In this document: piece by piece, positions 1 to 9,748 of the stretch
Layout of the letters: every line of letters begins with the position of its first letter
How positions within the stretch are numbered: position 1 is the first letter of the stretch
DNA from: Acanthosepion esculentum
Taxonomy: Eukaryota; Mollusca; Cephalopoda; Sepiida; Sepiidae
Reading direction: 5' to 3'
DNA length: 64,000 bases
NCBI GenBank assembly: GCA_964036315.1
Contig: OZ038480.1
Location: forward strand, 6,723,703 to 6,787,702
Notes under the pieces: model-generated
What the model was told of the DNA's origin: nothing
Seen by the model: only the letters and a program-made list of their open reading frames with translations
Databases searched by the model: none
Translations under genes and position numbers: made by a program

Positions 1-375
1 AAAATATGAAAATTATTAAAAATATTACAAATTTGTAACAAAATCGTAAAAAACTATTTTGATATCGGCCAAGGTGGGACCATAAAGTTCCAATAATATT
101 TGATGTATCGCCCTACAATTATTTTTATTTATTGACACCGCATTTTATAGGCTACAAAATATGATATGTTACCTATTATACATACTTTACACTAAAACTG
201 CAAATACGTTGATTTAAATTTTCTTAAACTCGGTAATACCTTGCATCTCGGTGAGTTTATTACCTTGCTAGGGATTAAATGATTTCGAAAAATTGCTTAT
301 ATCTTGCTTCACATAAGTATGGCACTTGTCTAACTGGGTCAAACTTCTCCATTCCCAGGGTGCCCGTGTTAACCA

Positions 376-376
<1 letters not shown>
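1..376. other. AT-rich intergenic DNA
   Basis: No open frame with recognisable protein similarity, no RNA gene and no clear repeat boundary is visible before the first TA microsatellite. Confidence 0.5.

Positions 377-446
<70 letters not shown>
377..446. repeat. (TA)n microsatellite
   Basis: An essentially pure TA dinucleotide run with one G near its right end. It borders the left side of the first foldback. The Tyr/Ile alternating open frames through it are artefacts of the repeat. Confidence 0.95.
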
Positions 447-504
447 ATTCCGAGGAGGGTATAAATCCAGGGAGAGCTCAATGTAGATTACAGAGCATTC
501 TAAT

Positions 505-775
505 GATAAGAAGAAGACGGAGACCTTAATTATCCATTTCGTTTATAATATTTATTTCGTGAACACCAAGATGTTCAACTCATCAGAACAAAAACCTTCC
601 CTTCCCTATCTTTACCCAACCCCACTCTCTCACCTTCCCTCCCCACTACCAATCTAATGTGTCCGTCCAGTTTCCTTTTTCCATTTGCGGAGAAGGTTTT
701 CGTTCTGATGAGATGAACGTCCCGATGTTCACGAAATAAAAATTATAAACGAAATTGATAATTAAAACCTCCGTC

Positions 776-780
<5 letters not shown>
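505..780. repeat. foldback element with hammerhead-like core in each arm
   Basis: Two imperfect inverted arms (about 510-595 and 693-780) are separated by a roughly 100-bp pyrimidine-rich spacer and bounded by (TA)n on both sides. Each arm contains CTGATGA, a 5-6 bp stem-loop (TGAAC/GTTCA closed by a G-C pair with one bulged base) and then GAAA. The plus-strand copy is at 705-736 and the minus-strand copy at 586-555. This matches the conserved core order of a hammerhead ribozyme. A stem III and an NUH cleavage site are not evident, so activity is doubtful. The inverted pair probably arose by head-to-head insertion or duplication. Confidence 0.6.

Positions 781-856
<76 letters not shown>
779..856. 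repeat. (AT)n microsatellite
   Basis: A pure AT dinucleotide run directly abutting the right arm of the foldback. Confidence 0.95.
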
Positions 857-858
<2 letters not shown>

Positions 859-904
859 TAATTAAGTAATTCATCGAGTCTAGAAGAAACCTCAACAGAA
901 TGCA

Positions 905-1264
905 GAAAGCACTGGACGGCTGTTTCGTCCTTTCATGGTACAGTTGGTATGACGTTTATCTCGTATCGTAACTGTCCGGGTTTCAATTCTTGGTAGTAGA
1001 TGCACACTGCTGATGAGTCCCAAATATAGGACGAAACGGTCTAGTTCCACGTTCCATGTTTAATGGATGTCAGTTATCAGTTATCTCCTGTTAATTCCCC
1101 TCTCCGTGTTCTCCACTGCCTTAACCGGGTATTGAACTCACACTCTTTGGGTCCTGTCACTGGATCTAACTAACGCCTTTATCCACTGTGCCATATGTCT
1201 TTGAGGGCAATTAACAGGAGATAACTGATAACTAACATCCATGGCACATGGAACTAGAACAGTC
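905..1264. repeat. foldback/PLE-like terminal repeat with hammerhead core
   Basis: On the plus strand, 1010-1041 reads CTGATGA, then GTCC, an 8-nt loop, GGAC and GAAAC. This is a complete hammerhead conserved core with a 4-bp stem II. On the minus strand, 930-909 reads GGAC-GAAAC-AGCC-GTC-CAGTGC. There GAAAC and GTC could close a very short stem III, and CAGTGC can pair with the GCAC(AC)TG that precedes the plus-strand CTGATGA. A second inverted repeat links about 1040-1096 with 1201-1264. The segment therefore contains two partial, oppositely oriented copies of a ribozyme-bearing unit. The resemblance to PLE terminal repeats is inferred from the motif, not from any protein. Confidence 0.55.
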
Positions 1265-1301
1265 TACCCCAGTGAGCGAAATAAAGGATTCAGTTCGACA
1301 T

Positions 1302-1440
1302 TCCAACCACCTAAAGAAGGCCGGAGCGTACAACGGCCGAAACGTTGTAATAAATATGGCAACAAAGATGAGGACAATAGTCCGAATAATGTAAACAGTG
1401 TACATAATACCTCATCTCGAAAATATAGACAGATACAGAT
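1302..1440 (+). repeat. copy of the GAAACGTTGT dispersed repeat
   Basis: The sequence from GGCC...GGCCGAAACGTTGT through the GATGAGGACAATAGTCCGAA segment and on to the GACAGATAC motif matches the unit arrayed in tandem at 48.0-48.6 kb. Related degenerate copies lie near 22.7-22.9 kb and 45.9 kb on the other strand. The GGCC-loop-GGCC-GAAAC arrangement looks like stem II plus the GAAA box of a decayed hammerhead. Confidence 0.6.
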
Positions 1441-1554
1441 GGCGCTTTGTCATGTAGACTAGGTTACGTTTGTCATTCGTGTACATTTGGCTAGTCTGTC
1501 TTCAACATTTAACGTGTGTAGTAGTGAGTTTACTGAGAAGTGTTCCGTTTAACA

Positions 1555-2590
1555 ATGGCAAGATATTCATATCGTGAGAAGACAGGATTTTTACATACGG
1601 CCGCGCGAATGGTAATGGACACGGGGCTGCACGACTGTATCAGATTGCATTTCCAGACCGAAGGCAGCCGAGTCATCTAACCTTTGCGGCTGTTTATCAT
1701 TACTTTGCTGAGATAGGATCCGTGGCACCACAAACTATGGATCGAAGAAGACCGAGATCCGCTCGTACGCCTGACTACGAAGAACTCGGGTTGACTTTAA
1801 TTTAAAATTTATAATTTTTTGAGGTGAAATAATATTTGGGATAAGTAACTGAGACAAGATCAGTGGCGCCACAAACTATGGATCGAGGAAGACCGAGAAC
1901 CGCTCGTACGCCTGAATACGAAGAACTCGGGTTGACTTTAATTTAAAATTTATAATTTTTTGAGGTGAAATAATATTTGGGATAAGTAACTGAGACAAGA
2001 TCAGTGGCACCACAAACTATGGATCGAGGAAGACCGAGATCCGCTCGTACGCCTGACCACGAAGAACACATTCTTCAGGCTGTCTTACACGATCCAGGTA
2101 TCAGCATACGTCAAGTGGCTATAGCATGTCGTACATCTCATAGTACCGCATGGAGGATACTTCAACAGCAGCTTCTGTTTCCGTGTCATTTGCGATGTGC
2201 GCAGTGTCTTTCATCCTGTGATCAATCACCACGGCAGAACTTTTGCCGATGGTTTATTGCACAAACTGCCGATCCGTTATTTCTCTCTTCAGTCTTGTTT
2301 ACGGATGAGGTAACATTTGAAAGATATGGAATAACAAATTTATACTACCAACATTTGTTGTGGGGATCGGAATCCCCATTTTACAATACAGGCTAGACAC
2401 CAACATCAGTTTACGATTAATGTGTGGCTGGAATTGTGGGGGACTGTCTGGTAGGTACATATGTTCTCCCAGAACATCTTACAGGAGCTATCTGCAGGGA
2501 CTTTATTTTGAACACACTTCCAGACTTGCTAGACACACACTTCCAGACTTGCTAGACACACACACACACACACTAGAGTTTCTCCGAAAG
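1555..2590 (+). pseudogene. decayed DDE transposase (DUF4817-type helix-turn-helix)
   Basis: The ATG at 1555 opens MARYSYREK..., which resembles the N-terminal helix-turn-helix of a DDE transposase family common in invertebrates. The frame then shifts into LYQIAFPDRRQPSHLTF. The RGRPRSARTP linker and an HTH ending SHSTAWRILQQQLLFP follow. The best open stretch (2004-2396, 130 codons) carries FTDEVTF, which fits the first catalytic Asp. After 2396 the frame shifts again, with remnants such as FTINVW and a CSPRTSYRSYLQG-like segment before decay near 2590. A 141-bp segment containing the RRPRSARTP region is repeated at 1722, 1863 and 2004. Frameshifts, stops and this triplication make it non-functional. 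The family name is from memory of motif patterns. Confidence 0.7.
1712..2050 (+). repeat. 141-bp tandem triplication within the transposase
   Basis: GTGGC(A/G)CCACAAACTATGG recurs at 1722, 1863 and 2004, exactly 141 bp apart. Each repeat contains about 70 bp of transposase coding sequence followed by an AT-rich stretch (TTGAGGTGAAATAATATTTG). The third copy runs on into the remaining coding region. Confidence 0.9.
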
Positions 2591-2596
2591 TAACGC

Positions 2597-3293
2597 CTCC
2601 TAGTTTATTATGTTATGTTGACCCACGTTATCAGCGGTCCTATGAAAACCTTCCTGCCAATACCCCAATTTGTTTTGCCGTTTACACGTATCATCTGGTT
2701 AGTAGTTTGGCAAAATAGCATCTGACATGAACGTGTGTACAAAGCAGAGAAAAATTGCACCTATTGATGTCCATTATAGCTTGCTGAATGTTTACCGATA
2801 CCAAACAATGCATATGAGTATAGGCGGTTGGCAATGTATTTCAGTAGTGACAGCAGAGAAGTGTGTGAAATGTGGGTGATTCTAATAGTGAAGATTTTTT
2901 ACTAGCTTTGCATTCATTGGCCAAACAGTTGAAATTTATAAAATTTTCTATTTAAGCAATATTTCAGGAAAATAGGTTTACCAAGTTCACTAACCGTTAT
3001 AGCTCTTTCCAGTATTGATAGGAGAGGGGCTGTTCTTAACAGTTTGTTGAAGTGTGGAACATCAACATCCCGATGCATTGTAAATGGTGGTCACTAAACG
3101 GGAAAATGGTGTTAAGTGAAAACCAATTGAGCCAGGGAAAAAGAAATTCCCTGAGGAAATAAATTATAACCATGGACCCTTAAAATTGTCTGTTTTCATT
3201 AAATTAAATTAATCAAGCTGATTTAACATTGAGCTCTCCGGATTTCATCTTTCTTGGGATTATCCATAGAGATTACCAAGATTTTCATTACTT

Positions 3294-3297
<4 letters not shown>
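2597..3297. other. unassigned intergenic stretch
   Basis: A mixed-composition stretch after the decayed transposase. It probably contains the 3' part of that element, but no terminal inverted repeat was recognised. No credible open frame is visible. Confidence 0.4.

Positions 3298-3354
<57 letters not shown>
3298..3354. repeat. (TA)n microsatellite
   Basis: A pure TA run that precedes the family core TATAGTCTTAAAGTGTGC of the adjacent foldback. Confidence 0.95.
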
Positions 3355-3356
<2 letters not shown>

Positions 3357-3563
3357 GAAATATAGTCTTAAAGTGTGCTATATTTATGGGATAAAGTGCT
3401 CAATATCAGAGATAGAGCGTGTGTAAATATAAAAGTGAACATAGAAGTCAACACTTAGAGGCGACAGTCTGTTTCATGCTAGATGCAATCATCGGGCCAC
3501 GATTGCATCTAGCATGAAACAGACTGTCGCCTCTGAGTGTTGACTTCTATGTTCACTTTTATT
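3355..3563. repeat. TA-flanked foldback family, copy 1
   Basis: A shared left part (AAGTGTGCTATATTTATGGG...GCTCAATATCAGAGATAGAG) leads into a nearly perfect palindrome at 3431-3563. Each arm carries AAAAGTGAACATAGAAGTCA...GGCGACAGTCTGTTTCATGC. Read outward from the centre, the arms show CGATGATTGC, a short loop, GCATGAAACAGACTGTC and GCC, a hammerhead-like order. The same family recurs at 4.02-4.18, 14.27-14.46, 18.96-19.23 and 30.48-30.60 kb. Palindromes this perfect suggest a young or gene-converted copy. Confidence 0.75.

Positions 3564-3620
<57 letters not shown>
3564..3620. repeat. compound (AT)n(GT)n microsatellite
   Basis: A short AT run passes directly into a GT run. A second, interrupted TG run lies at about 3690-3730, with a short C/A homopolymer pair at 3763-3776. 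Confidence 0.9.
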
Positions 3621-3940
3621 AATTGTGTTATGCTCTCTGTGCCTATTGTAGTTTCTGCGGAAATAAATATGATAGATTATTTTCAGAGCACATCTGTGTG
3701 CGTTTGCGTATGTGTGTGTGTGTTTGTGTGTTACAAAGATTGTAGTTCCTCCACCACTACCCCCCCCCCAAAAAAAGAAGGTATTTCGAGAAGATAACGT
3801 TTTTGAGGCAACCAGTCTTTGTAATCGGAGTGCATGTTGTCAAGAAAGAATGCATTAAGAGTAAGAAATAAAACCAATTTTTTATTCATTTTATGAAACA
3901 CAGGAGAACGGAGACGTTCATAAGATAAGGGTACAAATTT

Positions 3941-3944
<4 letters not shown>

Positions 3945-4012
<68 letters not shown>
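3945..4012. repeat. (TA)n microsatellite
   Basis: A pure TA run immediately before the second copy of the foldback family. Confidence 0.95.
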
Positions 4013-4015
<3 letters not shown>

Positions 4016-4182
4016 TTACGGTATGCTACATTTACGGATAAAAGTGCTCAATATCAAGGATAGAGCATATGTGAATGAAAACGTCGACACTGGGAGCGGC
4101 GACTGTCAGTTTCATGCTTGAACACAATCTTCAAGGTTGCTTTCAAGCATGAAATTAACTGTCACCGCTCGTTGACCTGTGT
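4013..4182. repeat. TA-flanked foldback family, copy 2
   Basis: It begins with the family core (AGTTTTACGGTATGCTACAT...AAAGTGCTCAATATCAAGGA) and continues into an imperfect palindrome with GGAGCGGCGACTGTCAGTTT on one side and AATTAACTGTCACCGCTCGT on the other. More diverged than copy 1. Confidence 0.7.
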
Positions 4183-4183
4183 C

Positions 4184-4186
<3 letters not shown>

Positions 4187-4223
<37 letters not shown>

Positions 4224-4251
4224 CACGCACACACACACATATATATATATA
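4187..4251. repeat. (CA)n(AT)n microsatellite
   Basis: A CA run with two single-base interruptions, followed by a short AT run. Confidence 0.95.
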
Positions 4252-4267
4252 GTTAAAAAATAAAGAA

Positions 4268-4312
4268 AAGTTCAAAGGTTTATTATTTTCTCTGACACAG
4301 CTCATCAGGGTC
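4268..4312 (-). repeat. weak hammerhead-like repeat end
   Basis: Read on the minus strand, CTGATGAGCTG-TGT-CAGAGAAAA shows a conserved CTGATGA box, a 3-bp stem and GAAA, and then runs out towards the neighbouring AT/CA microsatellite. The stem is short and no cleavage site is visible, so this is only a candidate remnant. Confidence 0.35.
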
Positions 4313-4330
4313 AAATAATGAATTTATTGC

Positions 4331-4800
4331 GGCCGCTATTAGCCGCTCCTTAGAAAAACGACCTTGACCTTCACCACCCCTGACTTCGCAGATTTAAGTC
4401 CAGCAACATGCGAGAAACTGGACGACTGGCCCAATATGGTTGAGTCCAAACCGTACCTCGTGAGCATCGGAGTAGGCAGTGTTTCCCAAACATTGAACAT
4501 TATGTGGAGTAATTTTATATCTACGGTTTTTTACTTCCTCCAGCCAGGAAGTACATTCCACATATTTTTAGCCCTTTTTCATCCAAAGGCTGCTCGGCTC
4601 GGAGGCCAGGATCAAAGTGTCGTACGCTACTTTTGTGAACTTCCGGTGCTTCGTCGAGAGAATACTCTTCGGCGTGATCCCGTTTCTGCGGTCGATCCAC
4701 CCTGGAAGTCGTAACACTACTCTGACTCGGCCCCTGTTTAGAGACTCGTCCTAACCGACCCAACGAATCTTCATACGTCATCGATCAACCAACTATTGCC
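4331..4800 (+). repeat. GC-rich repeat, left inverted arm
   Basis: The part starting GCGGCCGCTATTAGCCGC is repeated in inverted orientation at about 6180-6500. The part from about 4618 (CTTCCGGTGCTTCGTCGAGA...CGGCGTGATCCCGTTTCTGC) is repeated in inverted orientation at about 5215-5490. Open frames here on both strands reflect GC content and have no recognised similarity. Confidence 0.75.
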
Positions 4801-4909
4801 GCAGACAATTCTCCAATCTGGCAGTCAACCAGCTACTGCCGCCGATCAACTCTACCCTCGTTTCGCCGATGCGACCGAAATAACTTCCCCTGAAGGAAAC
4901 CAGTGTTGC

Positions 4910-5095
4910 GGGGCCGATAAGGATGTCGCCCTCGCAAGCAAAGAAAAGATGAGAAAACAGCCAAGACAATGAGAGGACAAAGGCAGAGGTATGATAAACA
5001 ATAACGTTGAATTTATTTGGTTCAAAGTGTACAAGAGTGTACTCTTGAGAAATGTATTGGATTCAGTGTCGGGTCCCAATGTGACCGGTTTCCTT
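4910..5095 (+). repeat. GC-rich repeat segment, permuted
   Basis: From TGTTGCGGGGCCGATAAGGA to the GTCGGGTCCCAATGTGACCG segment it matches the reverse complement of about 6500-6695. In the right-hand copy this segment precedes the GCGGCCGC segment (read on the minus strand). Here it follows it, so the order is permuted. Confidence 0.7.
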
Positions 5096-5214
5096 CAAGG
5101 GAAGTTGGTTCGGTTGAGACGAGTGTAGTGTTTGGTCGGCGGCGATAGCAGGTCGACTGCCGGATCAAGTAGTTGACAAAAGCTCGTTGGTCGAAATCGC
5201 ACGTAGATTCGGTG

Positions 5215-5490
5215 AATCGGTTAGGACAAAATCCCTAAACAGGGCCAAGTCAGAATGTGTATCACTTGACGAAAGCGATAGTCCCTAAACAGGGCCGAGT
5301 CAGAGTTGTGATACGACTTCAGGGGCAGATCAACCGCGGTGACGGGATCGTGCAGAAGTGTAGCACTTGAAGCTGGGTCAGAGAGGCGATACGTCTTCCA
5401 GGGCAGATCGACCGCGGAGACGGGATCACGCCGAAGAGTATTCTCTCCACAAAGCACCGGAAGCTCACAAAGGTAGCGAAATACACTTTG
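5215..5490 (-). repeat. GC-rich repeat, internal inverted copy with local duplication
   Basis: An inverted copy of 4618-4795. Within it, CCCTAAACAGGGCC(A/G)AGTCAGA occurs twice about 53 bp apart, and a GGGCAGATC(A/G)ACCGCGG segment also occurs twice. The repeat has thus been tandemly duplicated internally. Confidence 0.7.
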
Positions 5491-5529
5491 ATCCAGGTAT
5501 TTACTTGACCCCCCACTGAGTCAGGTTGT

Positions 5530-5790
5530 GACACAAGGTCGGTTTTTAACGTGGGGACAAGAGTGTTTTCACCCGGACCGCTGGTCTTGGCTGGTCATAG
5601 CTTGTCCAAGCTGGTCTTAGCTAGTCTTGGCTTGTCATAGCTGGTCCAGGCCGGAGCCAATCAAGGTCGGTTTTTAACGTGGGGACCCGAATGTTTTCAC
5701 CCAGGCCGCTGGTCTAAGCTAGTCATAGCTTGTCCAAGCTGGTCATAGATAGTCGTAGCCATGATACCACCAGCGCAGGGACGAATCCCT
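5530..5790 (+). repeat. 129-bp GC-rich tandem repeat with CTGGTC(A/T)TAG-type subrepeats
   Basis: CAAGGTCGGTTTTTAACGTG recurs at 5533 and 5662. Inside each unit, short words such as GCTGGTCATAGCTTGTCCAA repeat imperfectly. The GGTTTAACG-type word is shared with the GC-rich repeats at 21.0-21.6 kb. Confidence 0.75.
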
Positions 5791-5796
5791 ACACCA

Positions 5797-6162
5797 GGCA
5801 AGTATCGAGTGAAGCTCAAGATTTATTTGTAAAAATACAAATTGTGGTACGTGGCCTAGAGAGGGGGAGGAGTAAGGCTGGTCTTGACTAACTATCCTAT
5901 ACCTAGCTAATCAGATTCGTGACCCATTCATACATTACAATTGACGCATTCACCACAAGAATTCGTCCATCACCATTCGATCCTCCGAACACCATAATAC
6001 CACATACTCACCAGGGGGGACCTACAAAAACGCGCCCCATACCATAAAAATTTAATGATAATGAAAATACATAAAAATATAATCGTGAACGGATGAAAGG
6101 GGAGGGAGATGAACCCCATAACAAACTAAAATCGAACTAAAGTATCGAGTGAAGCTCTCAGC
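5797..6162. other. ~320-bp segment flanked by an 18-bp direct repeat
   Basis: AAGTATCGAGTGAAGCTC occurs at about 5800 and again at about 6141, bracketing AT-richer sequence with no recognised coding content. It could be a target-site duplication around an insertion or the relic of a longer duplication. Confidence 0.45.
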
Positions 6163-6179
6163 CAAAAGGCCGACCAAGC

Positions 6180-6695
6180 GAGCGAACAGATACTATGTTT
6201 TGATCCGGGGCCTCCAGGCCGAGCAGCTCGAAATCCGAAAAAAAGGGGCTAATGATATGTGAAACGATTTGTTCAAGTACTCCCTGGCTAGAGGGAGTAG
6301 AAACCGTAGATATTTAATTAATCCCTTGTTTGATGTTTGAAAAAGGCGCTGCCTAATCCCCTGCTTATTAGGTACGGTTTGGACTTAACTATATTGGCCA
6401 GTTGTCCAGTATTTTGCATGCTGCATGACTTAAATCGGTGAGATCAGGGTTTGTGAAGGTCAAGGTCGTTTTACTAGGAAGCGGCTATAATGGCGGCCGC
6501 GACACCAGTCATACCGGACCCGGTATAGATACAAACATATTTCTCCAGACTGTACACTCTTGTACATTTTGGATAAATAAAAATCGACGTTTATTGTTTT
6601 TTAAAGCTCTGCCTTTGTTCCCTCTGTCTTGGCTGTTCACACCTTTCTTCAAAAAGCTTGCGGGGGCGACATCCGCATCGGCCCCGCAACAAATT
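6180..6695 (-). repeat. GC-rich repeat, right inverted arm
   Basis: An inverted copy of the left-hand block. The minus strand reads TGTTGCGGGGCCGATGCGGA, continues to GACACCAGTC, and then runs directly into GCGGCCGCCATTATAGCCGC. Poly-pyrimidine and polyadenylation-like words (AATAAA on the plus strand) occur inside. No transposase or reverse transcriptase is recognisable in any of these arms. Confidence 0.7.
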
Positions 6696-6888
6696 CACTA
6701 ACAAATATCATCATATACGCGACATAAAATATGCTTATCATTGATACCAAACATATTACTCCGTCTATTTATACACATGTGCATCAGCATCTGTTTGACA
6801 GTGCTGAAAAGTTATCAGCCAGAACCACTCCCTAAAATGTCCACATTTTAGGTGAGTTTTGTTTTTTTATATAATTTTTCGAATAGGC

Positions 6889-7412
6889 TTTTTTGCCGGT
6901 ACCGATAAAATAGACACCAAGGCTATTTTGTCAGTAAATATAAATAATGTTTTAGAACTAAGAATATATCGTCAGCGCAGTGGTTGTGTGAGCTGTGTAG
7001 GCAGGACTTGAACAACATGGATTCTATGGTCTGTAACTGTTGTCTTCAGTAGGAACGCCTGAGTTGTACTGGAAAAAGAACCATACCCTTGCAGAGACCG
7101 TTATGCCCGAAGTGCTTAAAATATTCAGAGACTTCTATATTTCTTTTAATAATTAATGAATAAATGATTTTAACTTGTGTTTTAACAATTGATGATAGAA
7201 AAAATTTTTTAAATTGTCTTCTTAACAATTGATGGTGAAAATAAATAATCTTCACTTCTGTGTGCTGTTATTTTTAACATTACCTGCTTTCAAAATAATG
7301 AAAATATTTACCGGCAAAATAGCCTGGAGATGTCTGTGTTACCGACACCGGTAAAATAAGCTTTAAAAAAGCATGTTTGTCTATTTTACTGAGACGGCAA
7401 AATAGCCTCTTC
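6889..7412. mobile_element. putative non-autonomous element with TIR-like ends
   Basis: The left end carries AGGCTTTTTTGCCGGTACCG, AATAGACACCAAGGCTATTT and TGTCAGTAAATATAA. The right end carries the inverted equivalents (GGCAAAATAGCC and TTACTGAGACGGCAAAATAG). The interior is about 330 bp with no coding potential. Target-site duplication and superfamily were not determined. Confidence 0.5.
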
Positions 7413-8055
7413 CTTTTCATTTATTTATTTTGCTTAAGCCGAAAACACTTCAGTACCCTACGTGTATGCATGAATGTGTTGGTGTGAATGACAGTGTGAG
7501 CAGAATCTACCTTGGCATATGTGCAAAGAAGACCCAATGATTAATCCTGGCATTGAGATAGAAGTGGTAGGGATAGGGTATTAAAGGACAGATATTTTAA
7601 AAATGCCCCCCAACCAACACAAAATGTCTTTTCTTCTACTTTTTACTGTTGGATATTTTAAGTTATTCGCTTCGTTGCTATTTTTCCTATTCAGCATTTA
7701 TCTATTGCACAAAACGTTTGTCATTTGAAAATATTTAAGTAGCCTTGACCTACTTATCTTTATTAAAAAAAAATCCCGTTTAAAAATAAATAAATGAAAA
7801 AATGAACTAGGATTGAATGTAAAATAAAATCTAAAAATCAATAAAAAAAGGTAAAAATTTGTCATGATGAAGATTTAATATCGAAAGGAAAAAAAGGATA
7901 CATTCACCATAGAAACTAAGGTGAATGGAATGCTTAAGTCCGAATTAAAAAAAAATGGTAGAGTTGGATAGATCTCTGGAGGATGGGATAAAGAAACAAA
8001 TAGGAAACGCTTTTACATCTAACTTGTTTCGCTTTTCTTAAAACTTCATTAGAAA
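7413..8055. other. AT-rich intergenic stretch
   Basis: Homopolymer-rich sequence without recognisable genes or repeats apart from short A runs. Confidence 0.4.
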
Positions 8056-8070
8056 ATGAGATATGGAATA

Positions 8071-8142
8071 AAAATGATGGTAATTTTAATTTTTGTGTTT
8101 TTTTATTTTTTCATAACACAAAAATTAAAAATACCATCATTT
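8071..8142. repeat. short perfect hairpin
   Basis: AAATGATGGTA...TTTTTGTG is followed about 20 bp later by its inverted copy CACAAAAATTA...TACCATCATTT. The arms are 26-30 bp and nearly perfect. It abuts the start of the dispersed repeat that follows. Confidence 0.75.
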
Positions 8143-8305
8143 CTTCCCTTTCTTTCACTACATCCGGCAGCAAGGTCTCTGATCGGAAGATTGGAGGTTT
8201 TGAGGCGCGTGGAACCACCTCTTAACTGCTGTTTTCCCCAGGTCCACCCTTACCCGGGGTGGTAGTATCAGTTAGGGTTCCGGCTGTGGGCAAATGGTGA
8301 AAACA
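8143..8305 (-). repeat. dispersed repeat (ACAGGTGCTACCACCCC family), minus copy
   Basis: The reverse complement matches the CTAACAGGTGCTACCACCCC and AAGAGGTGGTTCCA(C/T)GCTCC words of the copies at 25.75-25.95 and 51.88-52.07 kb. It probably belongs to an untitled SINE-like or composite repeat. Confidence 0.65.
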
Positions 8306-8404
8306 AAACACTATGAAAGAATAAAAAATACAATTTCATAGAATGACTAACAATGCATTTTATCTGTAGTTGAAAGCATACAATTACGTTTAAAATATAT
8401 TTAG

Positions 8405-8790
8405 TTGCAGCCATAAAAAGTGTGTTCAAAATATTTAGATTTCAGCATTAAATAACCCATAGAGGTATTGATATGCCGCTAAACAAAATCAACCAACCAA
8501 CATGAAAGAATTTTTTATGATATTAATCTATATAATATCCAATAATTTCTTTCTATATTTCAAAATATGACTTCAACAAAACAACATAAAACACACCTCA
8601 CACCCTCTAGTAATCATGTCCTGATAAACATATATATACATAAAAGCGGAGTATCATCTACCATGTATTAAATTGTGAAAGCAGAATAACATATATTTTT
8701 ATTACTTCAAAGCTTCCAAAAAATTAAATTTTAGCATTACATGACTCATAAGGAGTTGATATACCGTTAAATAAGTATACTTTTGTGATG
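8405..8790. repeat. diverged direct repeat pair (~75 bp)
   Basis: The TTTAGATTTCAGCATTAAAT...GATATGCCGCTAAA segment near 8430-8490 is repeated near 8720-8780 (TTAAATTTTAGCATTACATG...GATATACCGTTAAA) in the same orientation. Confidence 0.5.
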
Positions 8791-8799
8791 TCAACGAAC

Positions 8800-9748
8800 A
8801 CTCATTGCCATTTTGTAATGTCAACAAATGCTCGTTGTCACTTTCGTAATGCTCGTTGTAGTAGAGACTTTGTAATCGCAGATACAACTATAGTAACGCC
8901 GTTGAACAATACTGGTGTCAGACGCCTTCGAATATCACTCGTACTATTAGTACTTGCTCGATAATACTCGCTCGAACAGTAATCACCGTAAAGTGATCTG
9001 AATAGAGAAATAGTAATAGTATAGAGAATAGCGGTCCGTATAGTAATAGACTAGAAATGGTGATCCGTATAGTAACAGAGGATAGACTAGAAATAGTAAT
9101 CAATTAGACGCCACGCTACTTCCTTCTGATGCGTTTCCTCTATGGTCACGTGATCTACTTATTCAAAATGGGTTCGCTTGCGTTTGCTCTCTGGTGATTT
9201 CTGTTCAAACTCCAGTGTCGGCAGCGACACTTTATTCCTATATAACATATACATACATATTTCATTCTCTGATGAGGTTTTAATAAAAGGGAAACAATTT
9301 AGATGCATAAACGTTTCCTATTTGTTTCTTATCCTATCATTCCGATCCCTATTTGATCCCAAGTCATAGATTTGTATACATCTTTATGTAAATTCACGAA
9401 GAAAAATATATGGAAATATTTGCTTACGTTACTTACTTAATAATCTGTTATATCTGTTTATGCATAGGATAGAGGAAAGCAAAATTCCAATAAAGAGAAA
9501 AACATACAACGGAAAGGAGAAATAACAACGACATTCTACATGTATGCACATATAAACGCAGGCGAGCGCGTGTGCACACACAGTGATAAAAACTAACCTT
9601 ACACCAATGAAAAGTGCAAACGTAAAATATAAAGTCATTTCCTGATATCCCCTGACGAGTGGACGGACTGATTTCTGGAGGGTCCGTATACGAAACCCCG
9701 GAGTCAGGATGATGAAAATAACATCAATCAGATAAGCGACTAATTTTA
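8800..9748. other. intergenic stretch with short internal repeats
   Basis: Short words such as AGTAATAG(T/A)(A/C) and GTCCGTATAGTAA recur between 9000 and 9100. A CTGATGAGG...AAAAGGGAAAC sequence at about 9266-9292 resembles a hammerhead core but lacks a proper stem II closing pair. No gene recognised. Confidence 0.35.

Noticed and set aside
4364..4714. 116-codon plus-strand frame in the GC-rich block
   Set aside because: The inverted copies of the same DNA do not keep the frame, and the translation has no recognisable motif.
9654..9710. CTGATTTC...ACGAAACC...GTC as another hammerhead
   Set aside because: The CTGATGA box is not intact and no stem II can be formed between it and GAAAC.
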